A stretch of 64,000 nucleotides of DNA from Rivularia sp. T60_A2020_040 (GCA_015272215.1 JACYMD010000004.1:59788-123787), one strand, 5' to 3'; shown: positions 48,768-59,011, counted from the first letter of the stretch. Translations and numbers: made by a program. The notes: generated from the letters alone by a model not told the origin.

Positions 48768-49400
48768 TTATCCGATATTTTTTTGAACCCAATCCCTAAA
48801 TGACTTGAGTAAAGCAATTTCTCCCATGATTTTACTTTGTTCGATAAATTTACTCATATCTTTTACCGACAATAAAGGAAAAGCAATACTAAATTCACAT
48901 TCCACATATTCATGTTCGAGCAAATGATAGAATTTTAAATTTTTACCGTCATATCTCCACAATTCATTTACACCTAAAGCCGAGTAAATATCCAATTTAT
49001 CGACGCAACTTGGGTTAATATCAATTTCAATTGCTAAATCGGGTGCTGGAGAACTAGTTAAATCGAGTGTTTCTCTTCCTCTAATGGCTAATTCATTTTG
49101 AATATAATAACAGTTATCTGGTTCGATTCCTTTTCTGACAATTTTTCTTTTTAAAGTTGTCGAACCAGCACTTTTGATTTCTATATTCATTTCTTCAGCT
49201 AATGCAATAATCAGGTTATGAAAATTACATTTGGGATTTTCGTGTTCAAAAAGCGGAGTCATAATTTCTAAGGTACTACCGTCATAAGCAAATTGCGAAG
49301 CTCTATCTTCACCAGTTTCTTTTAGCAAGGTTTCAAATGTTTCCCAGCTAATGTTATGTAATACGGTTCGTTGCTCTGCGAGGGTATTAGTTACAACCAT
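48768..49400 (-). CDS. Uma2-family (DUF820) putative endonuclease
   Basis: The 210-residue protein belongs to the very abundant cyanobacterial Uma2/DUF820 group with a restriction-endonuclease-like fold. Visible features are the N-terminal SWETFETLLKETGEDRASQF, LEIMTPLFEHENPKC, GIEPDNCYYIQNE, and PAPDLAIEID, carrying core acidic residues, followed by a LDIYSALGVNELWRYDGK segment. The function of these proteins is not established. A decayed nuclease-like gene lies just upstream on the same strand. Confidence 0.88.
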   Translation of the reverse strand: MVVTNTLAEQRTVLHNISWETFETLLKETGEDRASQFAYDGSTLEIMTPLFEHENPKCNFHNLIIALAEEMNIEIKSAGSTTLKRKIVRKGIEPDNCYYIQNELAIRGRETLDLTSSPAPDLAIEIDINPSCVDKLDIYSALGVNELWRYDGKNLKFYHLLEHEYVECEFSIAFPLLSVKDMSKFIEQSKIMGEIALLKSFRDWVQKNIG

Positions 49401-49409
49401 TTTTTTATT

Positions 49410-50018
49410 TCAAAAACTTGTTTTTTCAGAAATATGACACAAGATTCCAAATATTTTAGTTACATTATTAATATAATATTCATTAAGGTCAATCTCTACA
49501 ATATTTTCAATAAGTTTTAAGAATTTCCAGTTAGTTCCAGTAGTGACGGTTCCGTAAATAATCGGAATATTATTTCCTTCTTTTTCATTAAATATTTTAG
49601 TTGCAAGCATTTCTGCAACACATTGACCTAAACTTGCATTAATATTTTCATTTTTAGCTTCGACAATAGTAACAATAGGAGCATTTAACATCAATAATTA
49701 TGGTGAATCACTAATAATAAAATTGCAATTACCGTTCAAACATTGACTGGAATCAACGGTAAAATCAACACCGGAAAATAAACTTATTTGATTTTTTTAA
49801 AATTTTCTCACCGCAATTAAAATTGGTGAAATAATCATTTAAAAACGAGATTTTTCTGTATTGCTGGCTAATGCTAATGGAAGATTTTCTGCTCAAGTTT
49901 CTGTAAGTAATATTGGGGTTTCGATTTCAGGTATCAATGTAAAAATATCAATCGTGTCAGAAATAGTTAAATTAAAGGCTTTTATGACTTTAGATAAGGT
50001 AAAGTCGCTGTATGACAC
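49410..50018 (-). pseudogene. PD-(D/E)XK-like cyanobacterial protein with four in-frame stops
   Basis: From GTG 50018, behind AGGAG, one frame of 203 codons runs to 49410 without any frameshift but with stops at TGA 49895-49893 and TAA 49841-49839, 49799-49797 and 49700-49698. Between them the frame stays protein-like and matches a family I remember in cyanobacteria: [49 protein letters not shown], then [11 protein letters not shown] with the D/E-x-K element, [13 protein letters not shown] and TNWKFLKL. All stops can be explained by single-base changes of ordinary codons. The intact 3' part could still give a 94-residue fragment. Confidence 0.75.
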
Positions 50019-50135
50019 GCAATTCGCTCCTGCAATATATTTAGATTTTAATTGAAATAAATAATGTCAATTACCAAGATTAATCACCTTTGATAATTGA
50101 CACAAATCATCGAGCAAAAATATTTTTGGGGCTAT

Positions 50136-50480
50136 TTATCTACCGATACCAATACCCGCATCCATCATCAAGGTTTCTTGAGCTACTGAGTCTTTGATAA
50201 TTTCGTGTAATTCCGGATGTTTGGCTTGTAATTCTTCTAAACTAATGTTTTCTGCCACAACTTTACCATCTTGATTATAGATAGAATAAGTTTTATCTGT
50301 GTTAATGGCAATTCGTCCATTTCTGGTTTGAATATAACCAAAATCTGGAGATAAGTTCACATTTTCCGGATTATTTTGCTGGACAATTAATTCCGATTTC
50401 CCCAACACTTTCTGAGCATAAATCATGGGAATTAAGCCTATGGATAAGGTTAACAACCCCAAGGAAATAAGGTTTTTCAT
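50136..50480 (-). CDS. small secreted hypothetical protein
   Basis: The 114-residue product has a signal peptide (MKNLISLGLLTLSIGLIPMI, then YAQKVLGKS). The mature part is polar with a strand-like GYIQTRNGRIAINTDKTYSI section and a helix LEELQAKHPELHEIIKD, ending MMDAGIGIGR. No family is recognised. It lies 72 bases downstream of sufS on the same strand. Confidence 0.65.
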   Translation of the reverse strand: MKNLISLGLLTLSIGLIPMIYAQKVLGKSELIVQQNNPENVNLSPDFGYIQTRNGRIAINTDKTYSIYNQDGKVVAENISLEELQAKHPELHEIIKDSVAQETLMMDAGIGIGR

Positions 50481-50552
50481 ATTTGACCTCTTAATATCAA
50501 ATATTACTGACGTATTAATTTTACAAGTTATTCGCAGTTACTTACCATCAAT

Positions 50553-51815
50553 TTAACTAATCATACTGCTAAAGAAGTCCAAAGTTTCTTTGAAAGCTGT
50601 AATAAAAGTATCGATTTCTTCACGAGTATTGTAAAAAGATAAACTAGCTCTTGCTGTACCGGGAGCGTTTAAAATCCGATGCAGTGGTTGGGTACAATGG
50701 TGTCCAGAACGAATCGCTACACCTTCATTGTCTAATAAGGTGGATAAGTCGTTGGGATGAACTTCCGAGACGGTAAATGCAGCTAATGCAGCCCTTCCAT
50801 AACCTTTTTCATCGGGTTTGGGACCATAAATTCTCAGTTGTGGTATTTGTTCTAATTGTTCAAATAAATAACCAGTCAATTCTGATTCATAAGCATAGAT
50901 TTTATCCATACCTATATTATTAAGATAATCCACTGCTGCACCCAAAGCTATTGCTTCACCAATTGCGGGAGTACCAGCTTCAAATTTATGGGGTAATTCT
51001 GCGTAGGTGGAATGGTCTAAAAACACATCAGCAATCATTTCTCCACCACCCATAAATGGCGGCATTGCTTGCAAGGTTGCTAATTTTCCATACAAGAAGC
51101 CAATACCTGTAGGAGCGCACATTTTATGTCCGGAAGCTACTAACCAATCGCAGTCAATTTGTTGTACGTCAACGGGCATATGAGGTACACTTTGACAAGC
51201 ATCAATTAATACTTTTACCTTGTTTGCATGAGCTAATTGACAAATTTCTGCTACCGGATTTATACAACCCAAGGTGTTAGAAACGTGAACAATTGATACC
51301 AATTTTGTTTTATGGGAAAGCAGTTTTTTAAACTGTTCTAAATCAAAAGTTTCTTCTGGTGTCAATTCGACGTATTTTAATACTGCACCAGTTTTTTGAG
51401 CGACTAATTGCCACGGTATGATATTGCTATGGTGTTCCATTACCGAAAGAATAATTTCATCCTCCGGTTGTAAGTTATTCATTCCCCAACTGTAAGCAAC
51501 CAAGTTTATCGCTTCAGTAGCACCACGGGTAAAAACGATTTCTTCGCGAGATTTGGCGTTGATGAATTGAGCAACTTTATCTCGTGCTGCTTCGTATGCA
51601 TCGGTGGCTTTAGCGCTGAGGTGATGTGCGCCACGATGTACGTTAGAATTGTACTTTTCGTAGTAGTCACGAATAGCATCAAGTACGAATAAAGGTTTTT
51701 GAGATGTTGCGGCGTTATCTAAGTAAATTAAAGGTTTACCGTTAACTTCTTGGTGTAATATTGGGAAGTCTCGACGAACTTGATCAGCAAGGGTTTTTTC
51801 TTGGGTGAAAGCCAT
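50553..51815 (-). CDS. sufS: cysteine desulfurase SufS
   Basis: The 420-residue PLP enzyme takes sulfur from cysteine for Fe-S cluster assembly. Key features are the type II NifS-like start ([20 protein letters not shown]), [12 protein letters not shown], the PLP-lysine in [17 protein letters not shown], and the active-site Cys in [11 protein letters not shown]. It is the last gene of the sufBCDS cluster. The 417-base gap from sufD contains a tandem duplication. No sufE is seen in the window. Confidence 0.96.
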   Translation of the reverse strand: MAFTQEKTLADQVRRDFPILHQEVNGKPLIYLDNAATSQKPLFVLDAIRDYYEKYNSNVHRGAHHLSAKATDAYEAARDKVAQFINAKSREEIVFTRGATEAINLVAYSWGMNNLQPEDEIILSVMEHHSNIIPWQLVAQKTGAVLKYVELTPEETFDLEQFKKLLSHKTKLVSIVHVSNTLGCINPVAEICQLAHANKVKVLIDACQSVPHMPVDVQQIDCDWLVASGHKMCAPTGIGFLYGKLATLQAMPPFMGGGEMIADVFLDHSTYAELPHKFEAGTPAIGEAIALGAAVDYLNNIGMDKIYAYESELTGYLFEQLEQIPQLRIYGPKPDEKGYGRAALAAFTVSEVHPNDLSTLLDNEGVAIRSGHHCTQPLHRILNAPGTARASLSFYNTREEIDTFITAFKETLDFFSSMIS

Positions 51816-52232
51816 ACTATTTTGGATTTTGGATTTTGGATTTTGGATTTATAGTTTTGGATTAAAGATTGAATGTTAGTTGCAAAATAAATTTTACTTC
51901 TATCATTCTCAATGATTACTGATTGAAAACAACTGCAAACAATAGAGAAAGAAAAAACAAGTAATATTACAGTAGCAACAAAGTGGTTAGTTATAACTCT
52001 ATTATTTCTTCAATTTAAAATCCAAAGCGTAAGTCATACTATGAAAGAATTTTGGATTTATAGTTTTGGATTAAAGATTGAATGTTAGTTGCAAAATAAA
52101 TTTTACTTCATTACTTCTATCATTCTCAAAGATTATTTATTTCAAAAAACCGCAAACAATAGAGAGAGAACAAACAATTAATATTCGAGTAGCAACTATT
52201 ATTTCTTCAATCTAAAATCCAAAATTTAAAAT
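51816..52232. repeat. tandem duplication of about 190 bp in the sufD-sufS spacer
   Basis: Copy 1 (about 51841-52028) and copy 2 (about 52050-52225) both run TTTTGGATTTATAGTTTTGG, GATTGAATGTTAGTTGCAAA, CTATCATTCTCAA, GCAAACAATAGAGA, TTATTTCTTCAAT, TAAAATCCAAA. Copy 2 differs by substitutions and small indels. A CATACTAT element before each copy suggests that the unit included the sequence around the sufS start. No coding capacity is seen. Confidence 0.8.
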
Positions 52233-53582
52233 CTAAAATCGATTGGCTGTTTGAGTTAAATTTTGACGCAGGGAAGGAACAGGTATTTGGTTAATTATTT
52301 CCGCTGCAAAAGCGTTAATTAATAGGTGACGAGCGTTATTTTCATTGATTCCCCGACTTTGTAAATAGAAAATTTCATCATCTTCTAATTGACTTACTGT
52401 AGCTCCGTGAGCGCATTTGACATTATCGGCAGTGATTTCCAGTTGTGGTTTGGTGTCTACTCGTGCTTGAGGAGATAGCAGTAAGTTACGATTTAATTGG
52501 GATGCGTCTGTTAATTGTGCTGCTTTGGGAACGAGTATTTTACCGTTGAATATCCCATGAGCTTTATCCCCTATGATGTTTTTCTGTAACTGTTTGCTGT
52601 TACTGTAAGGATGATTAAGAGCAAGTGCGCTATGAGTATCTGACAATTGATTACCGGAAATTATTGTCAAACCATTAAGAGTTGTTTCGGTTTGTTCGCC
52701 AGTTTGTAATATTTCTAAATTATGTCGCGATAGCTTTCCACCTAAAGTTATTGCATTACAGGTATAGCGACTGTTACGAGCTTGAGTAACTGCTGTTTTC
52801 CCAATATGAAAAGCTTCTACACTATCGTTTTCAATTCTGGTATGATTTACCCCGGCGTTTTCATCTACCCAAATTTCTGTAACGACGTTATTTAGATAAA
52901 CTTGTTTATCTTTTTCTTCACCCTTACTTCCATTAATAAACTCTTCTACAAAGGTTACTTCAGAACCACTTTTAGCTACTACCAAACAACGTGGTTGAGA
53001 AATTATTTGATTTCCAGTGGTAATAAATACTAAATGTATTGGTGTTTCTACTATTGCGTTGCGAGATAACCAAATCACCGCTACATCGTTAATTCCGGCT
53101 GTATTCAAAGCCGTAAATACTTCTAAAGCACCTTCAGACTGTGCTAAATATTCCTTAACTAATTCACCATCCAAATTAGGTAAACTAGATAAATTGCTAA
53201 CTACAACTCCATCTGGTAAATTAGCGATCGCTGATAATTCTTTAACAAATACACCGTTGACAAATACCAAACGAGTATCACTAATTGCTGTAAAATCAGC
53301 AAAATCTGGGGATACAGAATTATTCGTTTCTAGATTAAAATCCAATTGACGTAAGGCGGATAAATCGGTAAATCGCCATTCTTCATCTTTCTTTGTTGGT
53401 AATGTTGAATGACGCACCCAATTAGCAGCATTATCTTTTAATTCTTGCAGCCATCCTTCACTTTTTATCACGGTAACTTTATCTAACAATCCATTCAAAT
53501 AAACATCTTGATTTAAATGTCCATTGGATAAATTTGTTTGTGTAGAGTTGGGAATTGAACTAGGAGAAACTTGTATATTCAT
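52233..53582 (-). CDS. sufD: Fe-S assembly scaffold subunit SufD
   Basis: The 449-residue protein is the SufD partner of SufB in the SufBC2D scaffold complex. It has the beta-helix core with WRFTDLSALRQL near the N-terminus, and the C-terminal conserved ITADNVKCAHGATVSQLEDD and SRGINENNARHLLINAF. Its start overlaps the sufC stop by one base (TAATG), showing tight translational coupling. Confidence 0.95.
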   Translation of the reverse strand: MNIQVSPSSIPNSTQTNLSNGHLNQDVYLNGLLDKVTVIKSEGWLQELKDNAANWVRHSTLPTKKDEEWRFTDLSALRQLDFNLETNNSVSPDFADFTAISDTRLVFVNGVFVKELSAIANLPDGVVVSNLSSLPNLDGELVKEYLAQSEGALEVFTALNTAGINDVAVIWLSRNAIVETPIHLVFITTGNQIISQPRCLVVAKSGSEVTFVEEFINGSKGEEKDKQVYLNNVVTEIWVDENAGVNHTRIENDSVEAFHIGKTAVTQARNSRYTCNAITLGGKLSRHNLEILQTGEQTETTLNGLTIISGNQLSDTHSALALNHPYSNSKQLQKNIIGDKAHGIFNGKILVPKAAQLTDASQLNRNLLLSPQARVDTKPQLEITADNVKCAHGATVSQLEDDEIFYLQSRGINENNARHLLINAFAAEIINQIPVPSLRQNLTQTANRF

Positions 53583-54370
53583 TACACACCCACCTCAACA
53601 CCAGCTGCTTCTAAAATCAAGTCATAACCGTCAGCTTCTAACTCTAAAGCTAACTCCTTACCACCAGATTTAATCATCTGTCCTTTTGCCATTACATGAA
53701 CGTAATCTGGAACAATATAATTAAGCAACCGTTGATAATGGGTAATCATAATTGTCGCGTTTTCCGGAGTAGTCAACTGATTTACACCATTAGCAACGAT
53801 TTTGAGCGCGTCAATATCTAAACCAGAATCTGTTTCATCCAAAATTGCTAAATCCGGTTGTAAAAGTGCCATTTGAAGAATTTCATTGCGCTTTTTCTCA
53901 CCACCGGAAAATCCTTCATTTAAACTACGACTGAGAAAAGCAGAATCCATTTTCACCACTTCCAACTTTTCTTCTACCACATCATCGAAATCAAAAGCGT
54001 CTATCTCTTCTAAACCCTGGGCTTTACGTCGAGAATTGTAAGCGACTCTTAAAAAATCTAAATTACTCACACCAGGTATTTCTAAAGGATATTGAAACGC
54101 TAAAAATATACCATTTCTCGCACGTTCTTCGGGTTCCATTTCCAAAAGATTTTGTCCTTGAAAAATCACTTCCCCACCAGTCACTTCATAACTAGGATGC
54201 CCCGCTAAAACTTTAGAAAATGTACTTTTTCCAGAACCATTTGGTCCCATAATCGCATGGATTTCACCAGCACGCACTTCCAGATTTACACCTTTGAGAA
54301 TCTGAATTCCATCAACATTAGCCGTCAAATCTTTTACTGACAGCACAACTTTACTATTTTCAACAATCAT
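53582..54370 (-). CDS. sufC: Fe-S assembly ATPase SufC
   Basis: The 262-residue ABC-type ATPase drives the SufBCD scaffold. Walker A is GPNGSGKS, the signature is [14 protein letters not shown], and Walker B with SufC-specific ending is [16 protein letters not shown]. The H-motif is in [11 protein letters not shown]. Length and motifs are standard. It overlaps sufD by one base, and a repeat-filled gap of 324 bases separates it from sufB. Confidence 0.97.
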   Translation of the reverse strand: MIVENSKVVLSVKDLTANVDGIQILKGVNLEVRAGEIHAIMGPNGSGKSTFSKVLAGHPSYEVTGGEVIFQGQNLLEMEPEERARNGIFLAFQYPLEIPGVSNLDFLRVAYNSRRKAQGLEEIDAFDFDDVVEEKLEVVKMDSAFLSRSLNEGFSGGEKKRNEILQMALLQPDLAILDETDSGLDIDALKIVANGVNQLTTPENATIMITHYQRLLNYIVPDYVHVMAKGQMIKSGGKELALELEADGYDLILEAAGVEVGV

Positions 54371-54694
54371 TTTTCTACTCTATATTTCTTCAGGTACGTA
54401 GTAGCACTTTCAATAATTTTGGATTTTGGATTTTAAATTTTAGATTGTTTCAAGCAACTCTTGAACAAGATTTTACTCGCTTCCCGGCAGAAGATTACCG
54501 ATGAAAAAACCCTTCTAGACGCAGAGAGCGCAGAGAAAAGAGGTAAAAAGAGATCAGAATCCGGAGCGGGATAGGAGTAACTTGATTTAATCTCATCTAA
54601 GAGAATTTCAAAAAATCATGAATAATCACGCAGAAATTCGCAACTTCAATCCAAAATCCAAAATTTAAAATCTAAAATTGATAACCAAGAAAAT
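54371..54694. repeat. repeat-filled sufB-sufC spacer
   Basis: TTTTGGATTTTGGATTTTAA units (54417-54446) and their inverse AATCCAAAATTTAAAATC (about 54652-54677) flank a dispersed repeat (54473-54592: AGAAGATTACCGATG, GACGCAGAGAGCGCAGAG, GGGATAGGAGTAA) related to the one at 24083-24302. The flanking inverted units could pair across the whole insert. Confidence 0.65.
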
Positions 54695-56131
54695 CTATCC
54701 AACACTTCCTTCCAACTTCAAACTCAATAGTTTATCAGCTTCCACAGCAAACTCCATTGGTAGCTGATTAAATACATCCTTACAAAAGCCACTAATCATC
54801 ATCGCGATTGCGTCTTCTGTGGAAATACCGCGCTGAGAGAAGTAAAATAGTTGGTCTTCCCCTATTTTGGAAGTTGAAGCTTCATGCTCTACTTTTGCAG
54901 CATTATTCTGTACTTGAATATAAGGGAAAGTATTAGCATGAGCGTTATCACCAATCAACATTGAGTCGCATTGAGAATAATTTCGCGCTCCGTCAGCTTT
55001 GGGATTGACTTTCACCAAACCGCGATAGCTGTTACTAGATTTACCCGCAGAAATTCCTTTAGAAATAATTGTAGAACGAGTGTTCTTACCAATATGAACC
55101 ATTTTGGTTCCGGTGTCGGCTTGCTGCATATTATTAGTCAACGCTACGGAATAAAATTCCCCTACAGAATTATCCCCTACTAATACACAACTAGGATACT
55201 TCCAAGTAATCGCTGAACCAGTTTCTACCTGAGTCCAAGATATTTTAGAATTTTTGCCTTTACACAAACCGCGCTTAGTTACAAAGTTGTAAATTCCGCC
55301 TTTACCATTTTCATCTCCGGCGTACCAATTTTGGACGGTAGAGTATTTGATTTCAGCATTATCTAAGGTTACGAGTTCCACAACCGCCGCGTGTAACTGA
55401 TTACTATCGTACATCGGCGCGGTACAGCCTTCGAGATAAGAAACGTAACTATCTTCCTCGGCAACGATTAAAGTCCGCTCAAACTGTCCCGTATCGCCGT
55501 TATTAATCCGGAAATAGGTAGACAGTTCCATCGGACATTTTACGCCCTTGGGAATAAAAACAAAAGAACCATCACTGAAAACGGCAGCATTCAACGCTGC
55601 AAAGTAATTGTCAGCAACGGGAACAACGCTACCCAGGTACTTTTTGATTAATTCGGGATATTCCTGTAAAGCTTCGGAAATCGAACAGAAAATAACTCCT
55701 TCTTCTGCTAATTTCTCCTTAAAAGTAGTTGCTACAGATACACTATCGAAAATTGCATCCACAGCAACATTGGCTAAACGCTTCTGTTCCGATAAAGGAA
55801 TACCCAACTTTTCAAAGGTTTCCAATAAAGTTGGATCGACTTCATCTAAACTTTTCTTTTTAGCGCTTTGTTTGGGCGCAGAATAATAAATGATATTTTG
55901 ATAATCAATCGCAGGATAACCGACAGCTGCCCAATCTGGTTCTGTCATCTTCAGCCACTGCCGGTAAGCTTTGAGACGAAACTCCAGCATAAATTCTGGC
56001 TCGTTTTTCTTGGCACTAATTACCCGAATTACGTCCTCACTTAATCCGCGAGGAATAGTATCTGTCTCGATGTCAGTAATAAAACCGTACTTGTAAGGCT
56101 GGTTGACTAAAGTTTTTACAGTGGCACTCAT
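54695..56131 (-). CDS. sufB: Fe-S assembly scaffold subunit SufB
   Basis: The 478-residue protein is the core scaffold on which Fe-S clusters are built. I start at ATG 56131 ([20 protein letters not shown]), the normal cyanobacterial N-terminus. An earlier in-frame start would run into the regulatory region. Typical segments are [55 protein letters not shown] and [20 protein letters not shown]. It is the first gene of sufBCDS and is divergent from sufR. Confidence 0.97.
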   Translation of the reverse strand: MSATVKTLVNQPYKYGFITDIETDTIPRGLSEDVIRVISAKKNEPEFMLEFRLKAYRQWLKMTEPDWAAVGYPAIDYQNIIYYSAPKQSAKKKSLDEVDPTLLETFEKLGIPLSEQKRLANVAVDAIFDSVSVATTFKEKLAEEGVIFCSISEALQEYPELIKKYLGSVVPVADNYFAALNAAVFSDGSFVFIPKGVKCPMELSTYFRINNGDTGQFERTLIVAEEDSYVSYLEGCTAPMYDSNQLHAAVVELVTLDNAEIKYSTVQNWYAGDENGKGGIYNFVTKRGLCKGKNSKISWTQVETGSAITWKYPSCVLVGDNSVGEFYSVALTNNMQQADTGTKMVHIGKNTRSTIISKGISAGKSSNSYRGLVKVNPKADGARNYSQCDSMLIGDNAHANTFPYIQVQNNAAKVEHEASTSKIGEDQLFYFSQRGISTEDAIAMMISGFCKDVFNQLPMEFAVEADKLLSLKLEGSVG

Positions 56132-56257
56132 CGTTAATATTCTCGCAAAATCGCTTCTTAGTATCCTCTTTAAGGTTGGGAGACGGGCTATCAAATAGCG
56201 GATTCCCACCCAAACGTGACTGTACGTCACGCTACTGTTACAATGATTATGAAGACT

Positions 56258-56279
56258 AAAACAACAATCAAGTTGTTTT
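56258..56279. promoter_or_regulatory. SufR operator 1
   Basis: The perfect inverted repeat CAAC-AATCAA-GTTG spans 56262-56275, with two-fold symmetry extended to AAAACAAC/GTTGTTTT. CAAC-N6-GTTG is the published SufR site in Synechocystis, also in the sufR-sufB interval. Confidence 0.9.
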
Positions 56280-56305
56280 AATCTATCTTCATTTTACGCT
56301 AGATT

Positions 56306-56323
56306 AACAACATTGATGTTGTT
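56306..56323. promoter_or_regulatory. SufR operator 2
   Basis: A second CAAC-ATTGAT-GTTG (56308-56321, extended to AACAAC/GTTGTT) lies 46 bases, centre to centre, from the first and 38 bases before the sufR ATG. Two sites in this interval fit control of both the suf operon and sufR itself. Confidence 0.9.
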
Positions 56324-56358
56324 TAAATTAAATTTTCTTGAATATTTTTAGGACGACG

Positions 56359-57024
56359 ATGGAAACTAGCCAGCAGTCCTCAACCAAACAGGATATCTTA
56401 GAATACCTGCTCAAAGAAGTGCAGGCTACAGCCATGAGCCTTGCAGATGCCTTGAAAGTTAGTCCTCAAGCGATTCGTCGTCATCTCAAAGATTTGGAGG
56501 GTGAAGGGTTAATAGTTTATTCCTCCGAACAAATAAAGATGGGACGGCCGCAGCACATTTATCGGTTAAGTGATAAAGGTAAGGAACGCTTACGTCGAGA
56601 AGTTGGGGACAGTTACGGCAAGTTTGCTGTTTCCTTACTTGATACTTTAGCAGAAACTGTAGGACGAGACCAAGTAAGTTCGATTTTACAAAAACAATGG
56701 GAGCGTAAAGCTCAAGATTATCGGCGACTTTTAGGTAAAGGTGCGCTGCGTCTTCGAGTGGCAGCTTTAGTTGAACTGAGAAAAGCTGAAGGTTTTATGG
56801 CTGAATATCATCCTGTAGAAACCCAAGACTCAGAAGTAGAAGACAAATTTATTTTTTTAGAGCATAATTGTGCGATTTCCAATGTTGCGGAGTCATTTCC
56901 CAGCGTTTGTGGACATGAATTAGAGATGTTTGCTGCTGTTTTATCCGATTGTACGGTAGAACGTACCCATTGGATTATCAATGGCGAACATCGTTGTGGT
57001 TATTTAGTAGAAGCTAGGAAATAG
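56359..57024 (+). CDS. sufR: Fe-S-sensing repressor SufR
   Basis: The 221-residue DeoR-type winged-helix regulator represses sufBCDS when holding an Fe-S cluster. The start is ATG 56359 (METSQQSSTKQDILEYLL). The DNA-binding domain includes MSLADALKVSPQAIRRHLKD and GRPQHIYRLSDKG. The C-terminal cysteines have exactly the spacing C-x12-C-x13-C-x14-C that is characteristic of SufR cluster binding. It is divergent from sufB with two operators between. Confidence 0.97.
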   Translation: METSQQSSTKQDILEYLLKEVQATAMSLADALKVSPQAIRRHLKDLEGEGLIVYSSEQIKMGRPQHIYRLSDKGKERLRREVGDSYGKFAVSLLDTLAETVGRDQVSSILQKQWERKAQDYRRLLGKGALRLRVAALVELRKAEGFMAEYHPVETQDSEVEDKFIFLEHNCAISNVAESFPSVCGHELEMFAAVLSDCTVERTHWIINGEHRCGYLVEARK

Positions 57025-57116
57025 TTAGGAGTTATCGGATTTTAGATTTTGGATTGTTACAATGCTCCATGTCCATGATTGATTAATATATAGAGCATAT
57101 TTCCTATTTCTACTGC

Positions 57117-57174
57117 CCATTCCCAATTCCCAATTCCCTATTTCCAATTCCCAATTCCCAATTCCCAATTCCCT
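57117..57174. repeat. CCCAATT heptamer array
   Basis: About seven tandem CCCAATT/CCCTATT units lie between sufR and the next gene. Confidence 0.85.
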
Positions 57175-57198
57175 TTATTAATAGTATAGATAGAAATT

Positions 57199-57456
57199 AT
57201 GGAATTTCAACAACAACCAACGACACAATTTTTAACTTTGGAAGAATCGGCGAAAGTTGATGCTGCTTTGCTTTCTTCTCCAGAAAAATTTCTGACTCGA
57301 TTGACAATTTCTTCACACAGAGTATTACAGCAAATAGCTAAAGAAAACAATGTTGCAGTCGAAGAATTAACTACAAAGCAAATTATTGATTGGTTTGAGA
57401 AAGATGGAAAAATTCGCCGAGAAAAAGGAGTTGAAGCCGCTTTTTTAAAGTGGTAA
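57199..57456 (+). CDS. small conserved hypothetical protein
   Basis: The 85-residue soluble protein is mostly helical (LTLEESAKVDAALLSSPEKF, then VLQQIAKENNVAVEELTTKQ and IIDWFEKDGKIRREK). No motif is recognised. A good terminator 18 bases after the stop and a fitting composition support that it is real. It is monocistronic. Confidence 0.65.
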   Translation: MEFQQQPTTQFLTLEESAKVDAALLSSPEKFLTRLTISSHRVLQQIAKENNVAVEELTTKQIIDWFEKDGKIRREKGVEAAFLKW

Positions 57457-57473
57457 ATTTAATTCAAAAATTG

Positions 57474-57503
57474 AAAAGCACCCGTAAACAGGTGCTTTTA
57501 ATA
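57474..57503 (+). terminator. terminator of the 85-residue protein gene
   Basis: AAAAGCACC (57474-57482) pairs with GGTGCTTTT (57491-57499) around an 8-base loop. A and T flanks make it usable from both strands. Confidence 0.85.
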
Positions 57504-57571
57504 ATTATGAAAACAAACTATGAAAACTATTAAAACTTAGTTAAAACTTAGTTTTATATACATACAAGTTG

Positions 57572-58183
57572 TTAATCTTGGTGACGAACACGGGGAGTAC
57601 GCGCACCTACTGCTGCGCCAATCATTGATGCGATTAAACCGAGTAAGGAACCAAATACAAACCACCACAAACCTCTAGAAGTTGCAGCAGCAATCTCACG
57701 GGTTTGTTGTGCAGTCACGTTAGGTACATTTTGCACCCCTATCTGATTAATAACTTCAGCTGCATTAGAAGCTGCAACACCGAAAGTACCCGCTACACCA
57801 TTAGCTAATAACCAAGAACTGACAGCCAAGGTTGTAGCCCAAAGAATTGCACCATTTAACAAAGCTGTACTGCGGTTCATCGGCCCACAAGCACGAGTTG
57901 TAATCCAACCGGCAACAAACAGAGAAATTAATAAAGCAATTGTTGACCAAATCCCTACATTACCTGCAATGTCGGGTGTAATGGTACGAGGTGCGCCGGA
58001 ATCGGATACAAAAGTGGCTCCAATGGCACCAAACAATGCACTCAAAATTAACTGAGTAGCTAAACCAACTAGCAAGCCGGAAATTATTGGACCCCAACGA
58101 ACGCGATCGTGATAATCTACAACTCTACTTGCTATCCCAGGTTCCGTAATTACTTCTTCACCTACTCTATTTACGTAAGACAT
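57572..58183 (-). CDS. conserved membrane protein, four helices
   Basis: The 203-residue protein has a charged N-terminus (about 30 residues, MSYVNRVGEEVITEPGIASR), then four hydrophobic segments: WGPIISGLLVGLATQLILSA, IWSTIALLISLFVAGWITT, LLNGAILWATTLAVSSWLLA and LWWFVFGSLLGLIASMIGAA. An extramembrane loop (NAAEVINQIGVQNVPNVTAQ) lies before the last. No enzymatic motif is seen. Glycine-rich helices suggest a small integral membrane protein family common in cyanobacteria. Function unknown. Confidence 0.7.
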   Translation of the reverse strand: MSYVNRVGEEVITEPGIASRVVDYHDRVRWGPIISGLLVGLATQLILSALFGAIGATFVSDSGAPRTITPDIAGNVGIWSTIALLISLFVAGWITTRACGPMNRSTALLNGAILWATTLAVSSWLLANGVAGTFGVAASNAAEVINQIGVQNVPNVTAQQTREIAAATSRGLWWFVFGSLLGLIASMIGAAVGARTPRVRHQD

Positions 58184-58681
58184 TTTAAAACGTTTCTCCT
58201 GGCTGTTTCACTGAAATTTTTTTTGGCAATTGTACTGCTTATAATTAGTAATTAAATTATATTTTTAAATTATTCATATCTATCCAACGGAATAGTTTAT
58301 AACTCTATCTTTAGCTAGTATGCTTAGGTGAAAAACATGAAGTTTTATTAAAGAACAAAATAATTTTTATTAAGAGTTTTATTGAGATAAATATTAAATT
58401 TGATTGATAAATATAGGATAACAAATCTAGTAATAACTAGACCAATATATTATCTAATCTTGATGCATCAATTACTTGACGCTAAAATGCTTGATAAAAA
58501 GCAGATGATTGAAAAGATTCTGCCGCTGTATGCGTAGCTGCTTTAAATATAGTAGATCACAACATACTGGAGACATGATAATTGAATCAAAATAATTGCT
58601 CAAAAATCGTGTTTCCAGAATGCCGGTAATTTATGAAGTTTTTTTGGGAAAATATTCATACAAATGCAGCTTGTGCTGGTG
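58184..58681. other. AT-rich spacer
   Basis: No gene, RNA or repeat array is recognised in these 498 bases. The end overlaps the 3' side of the ybjQ-like gene. Confidence 0.5.
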
Positions 58682-59011
58682 TCATTCACGTATTCTGACA
58701 GCAGTACCAACAGCAGTAATTAGTAATAAAACACCGGATTGGTCAACATTGATTGTGCCGGTATCAATTTCAACGCCGATAACAGCATTCGCTCCCAAAC
58801 GCTGCGCTCGTTGTTGTAATTCTGCTAGTGCTTTTTGTTGTCCTTCTTCAAATAAACGCTCGTAACTACCCGTGCGTCCACCGATAACATCTCTTATCCC
58901 AGCTAAAAAATCTCGTAAGAAATTACTACCATAGACAACTTCGGCGGTTACAACACCCAAATATGATTCAACAATGGCTCCCTGAATTACGTCAGTAGTG
59001 GTGATAATCAT
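58682..59011 (-). CDS. YbjQ/UPF0145 family protein
   Basis: The 109-residue protein matches the YbjQ family: IITTTDVIQGAIVESYLGVV at the start, RDFLAGIRDVIGGRTGSYE, a helix EEGQQKALAELQQRAQRLGA and NAVIGVEIDTGTI. Members form pentameric rings. Their role is not firmly known, although a heavy-metal-binding name is sometimes used. It is monocistronic. Confidence 0.9.
   Translation of the reverse strand: MIITTTDVIQGAIVESYLGVVTAEVVYGSNFLRDFLAGIRDVIGGRTGSYERLFEEGQQKALAELQQRAQRLGANAVIGVEIDTGTINVDQSGVLLLITAVGTAVRIRE

Noticed and set aside
48768..50018. toxin-antitoxin or defence pair (Uma2 plus nuclease-like gene)
   Set aside because: The second gene is decayed, and Uma2 proteins are common without partners; nothing else of a defence system is present.
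49861..50055. 64-codon plus-strand frame
   Set aside because: It is the antisense of the decayed nuclease-like gene.
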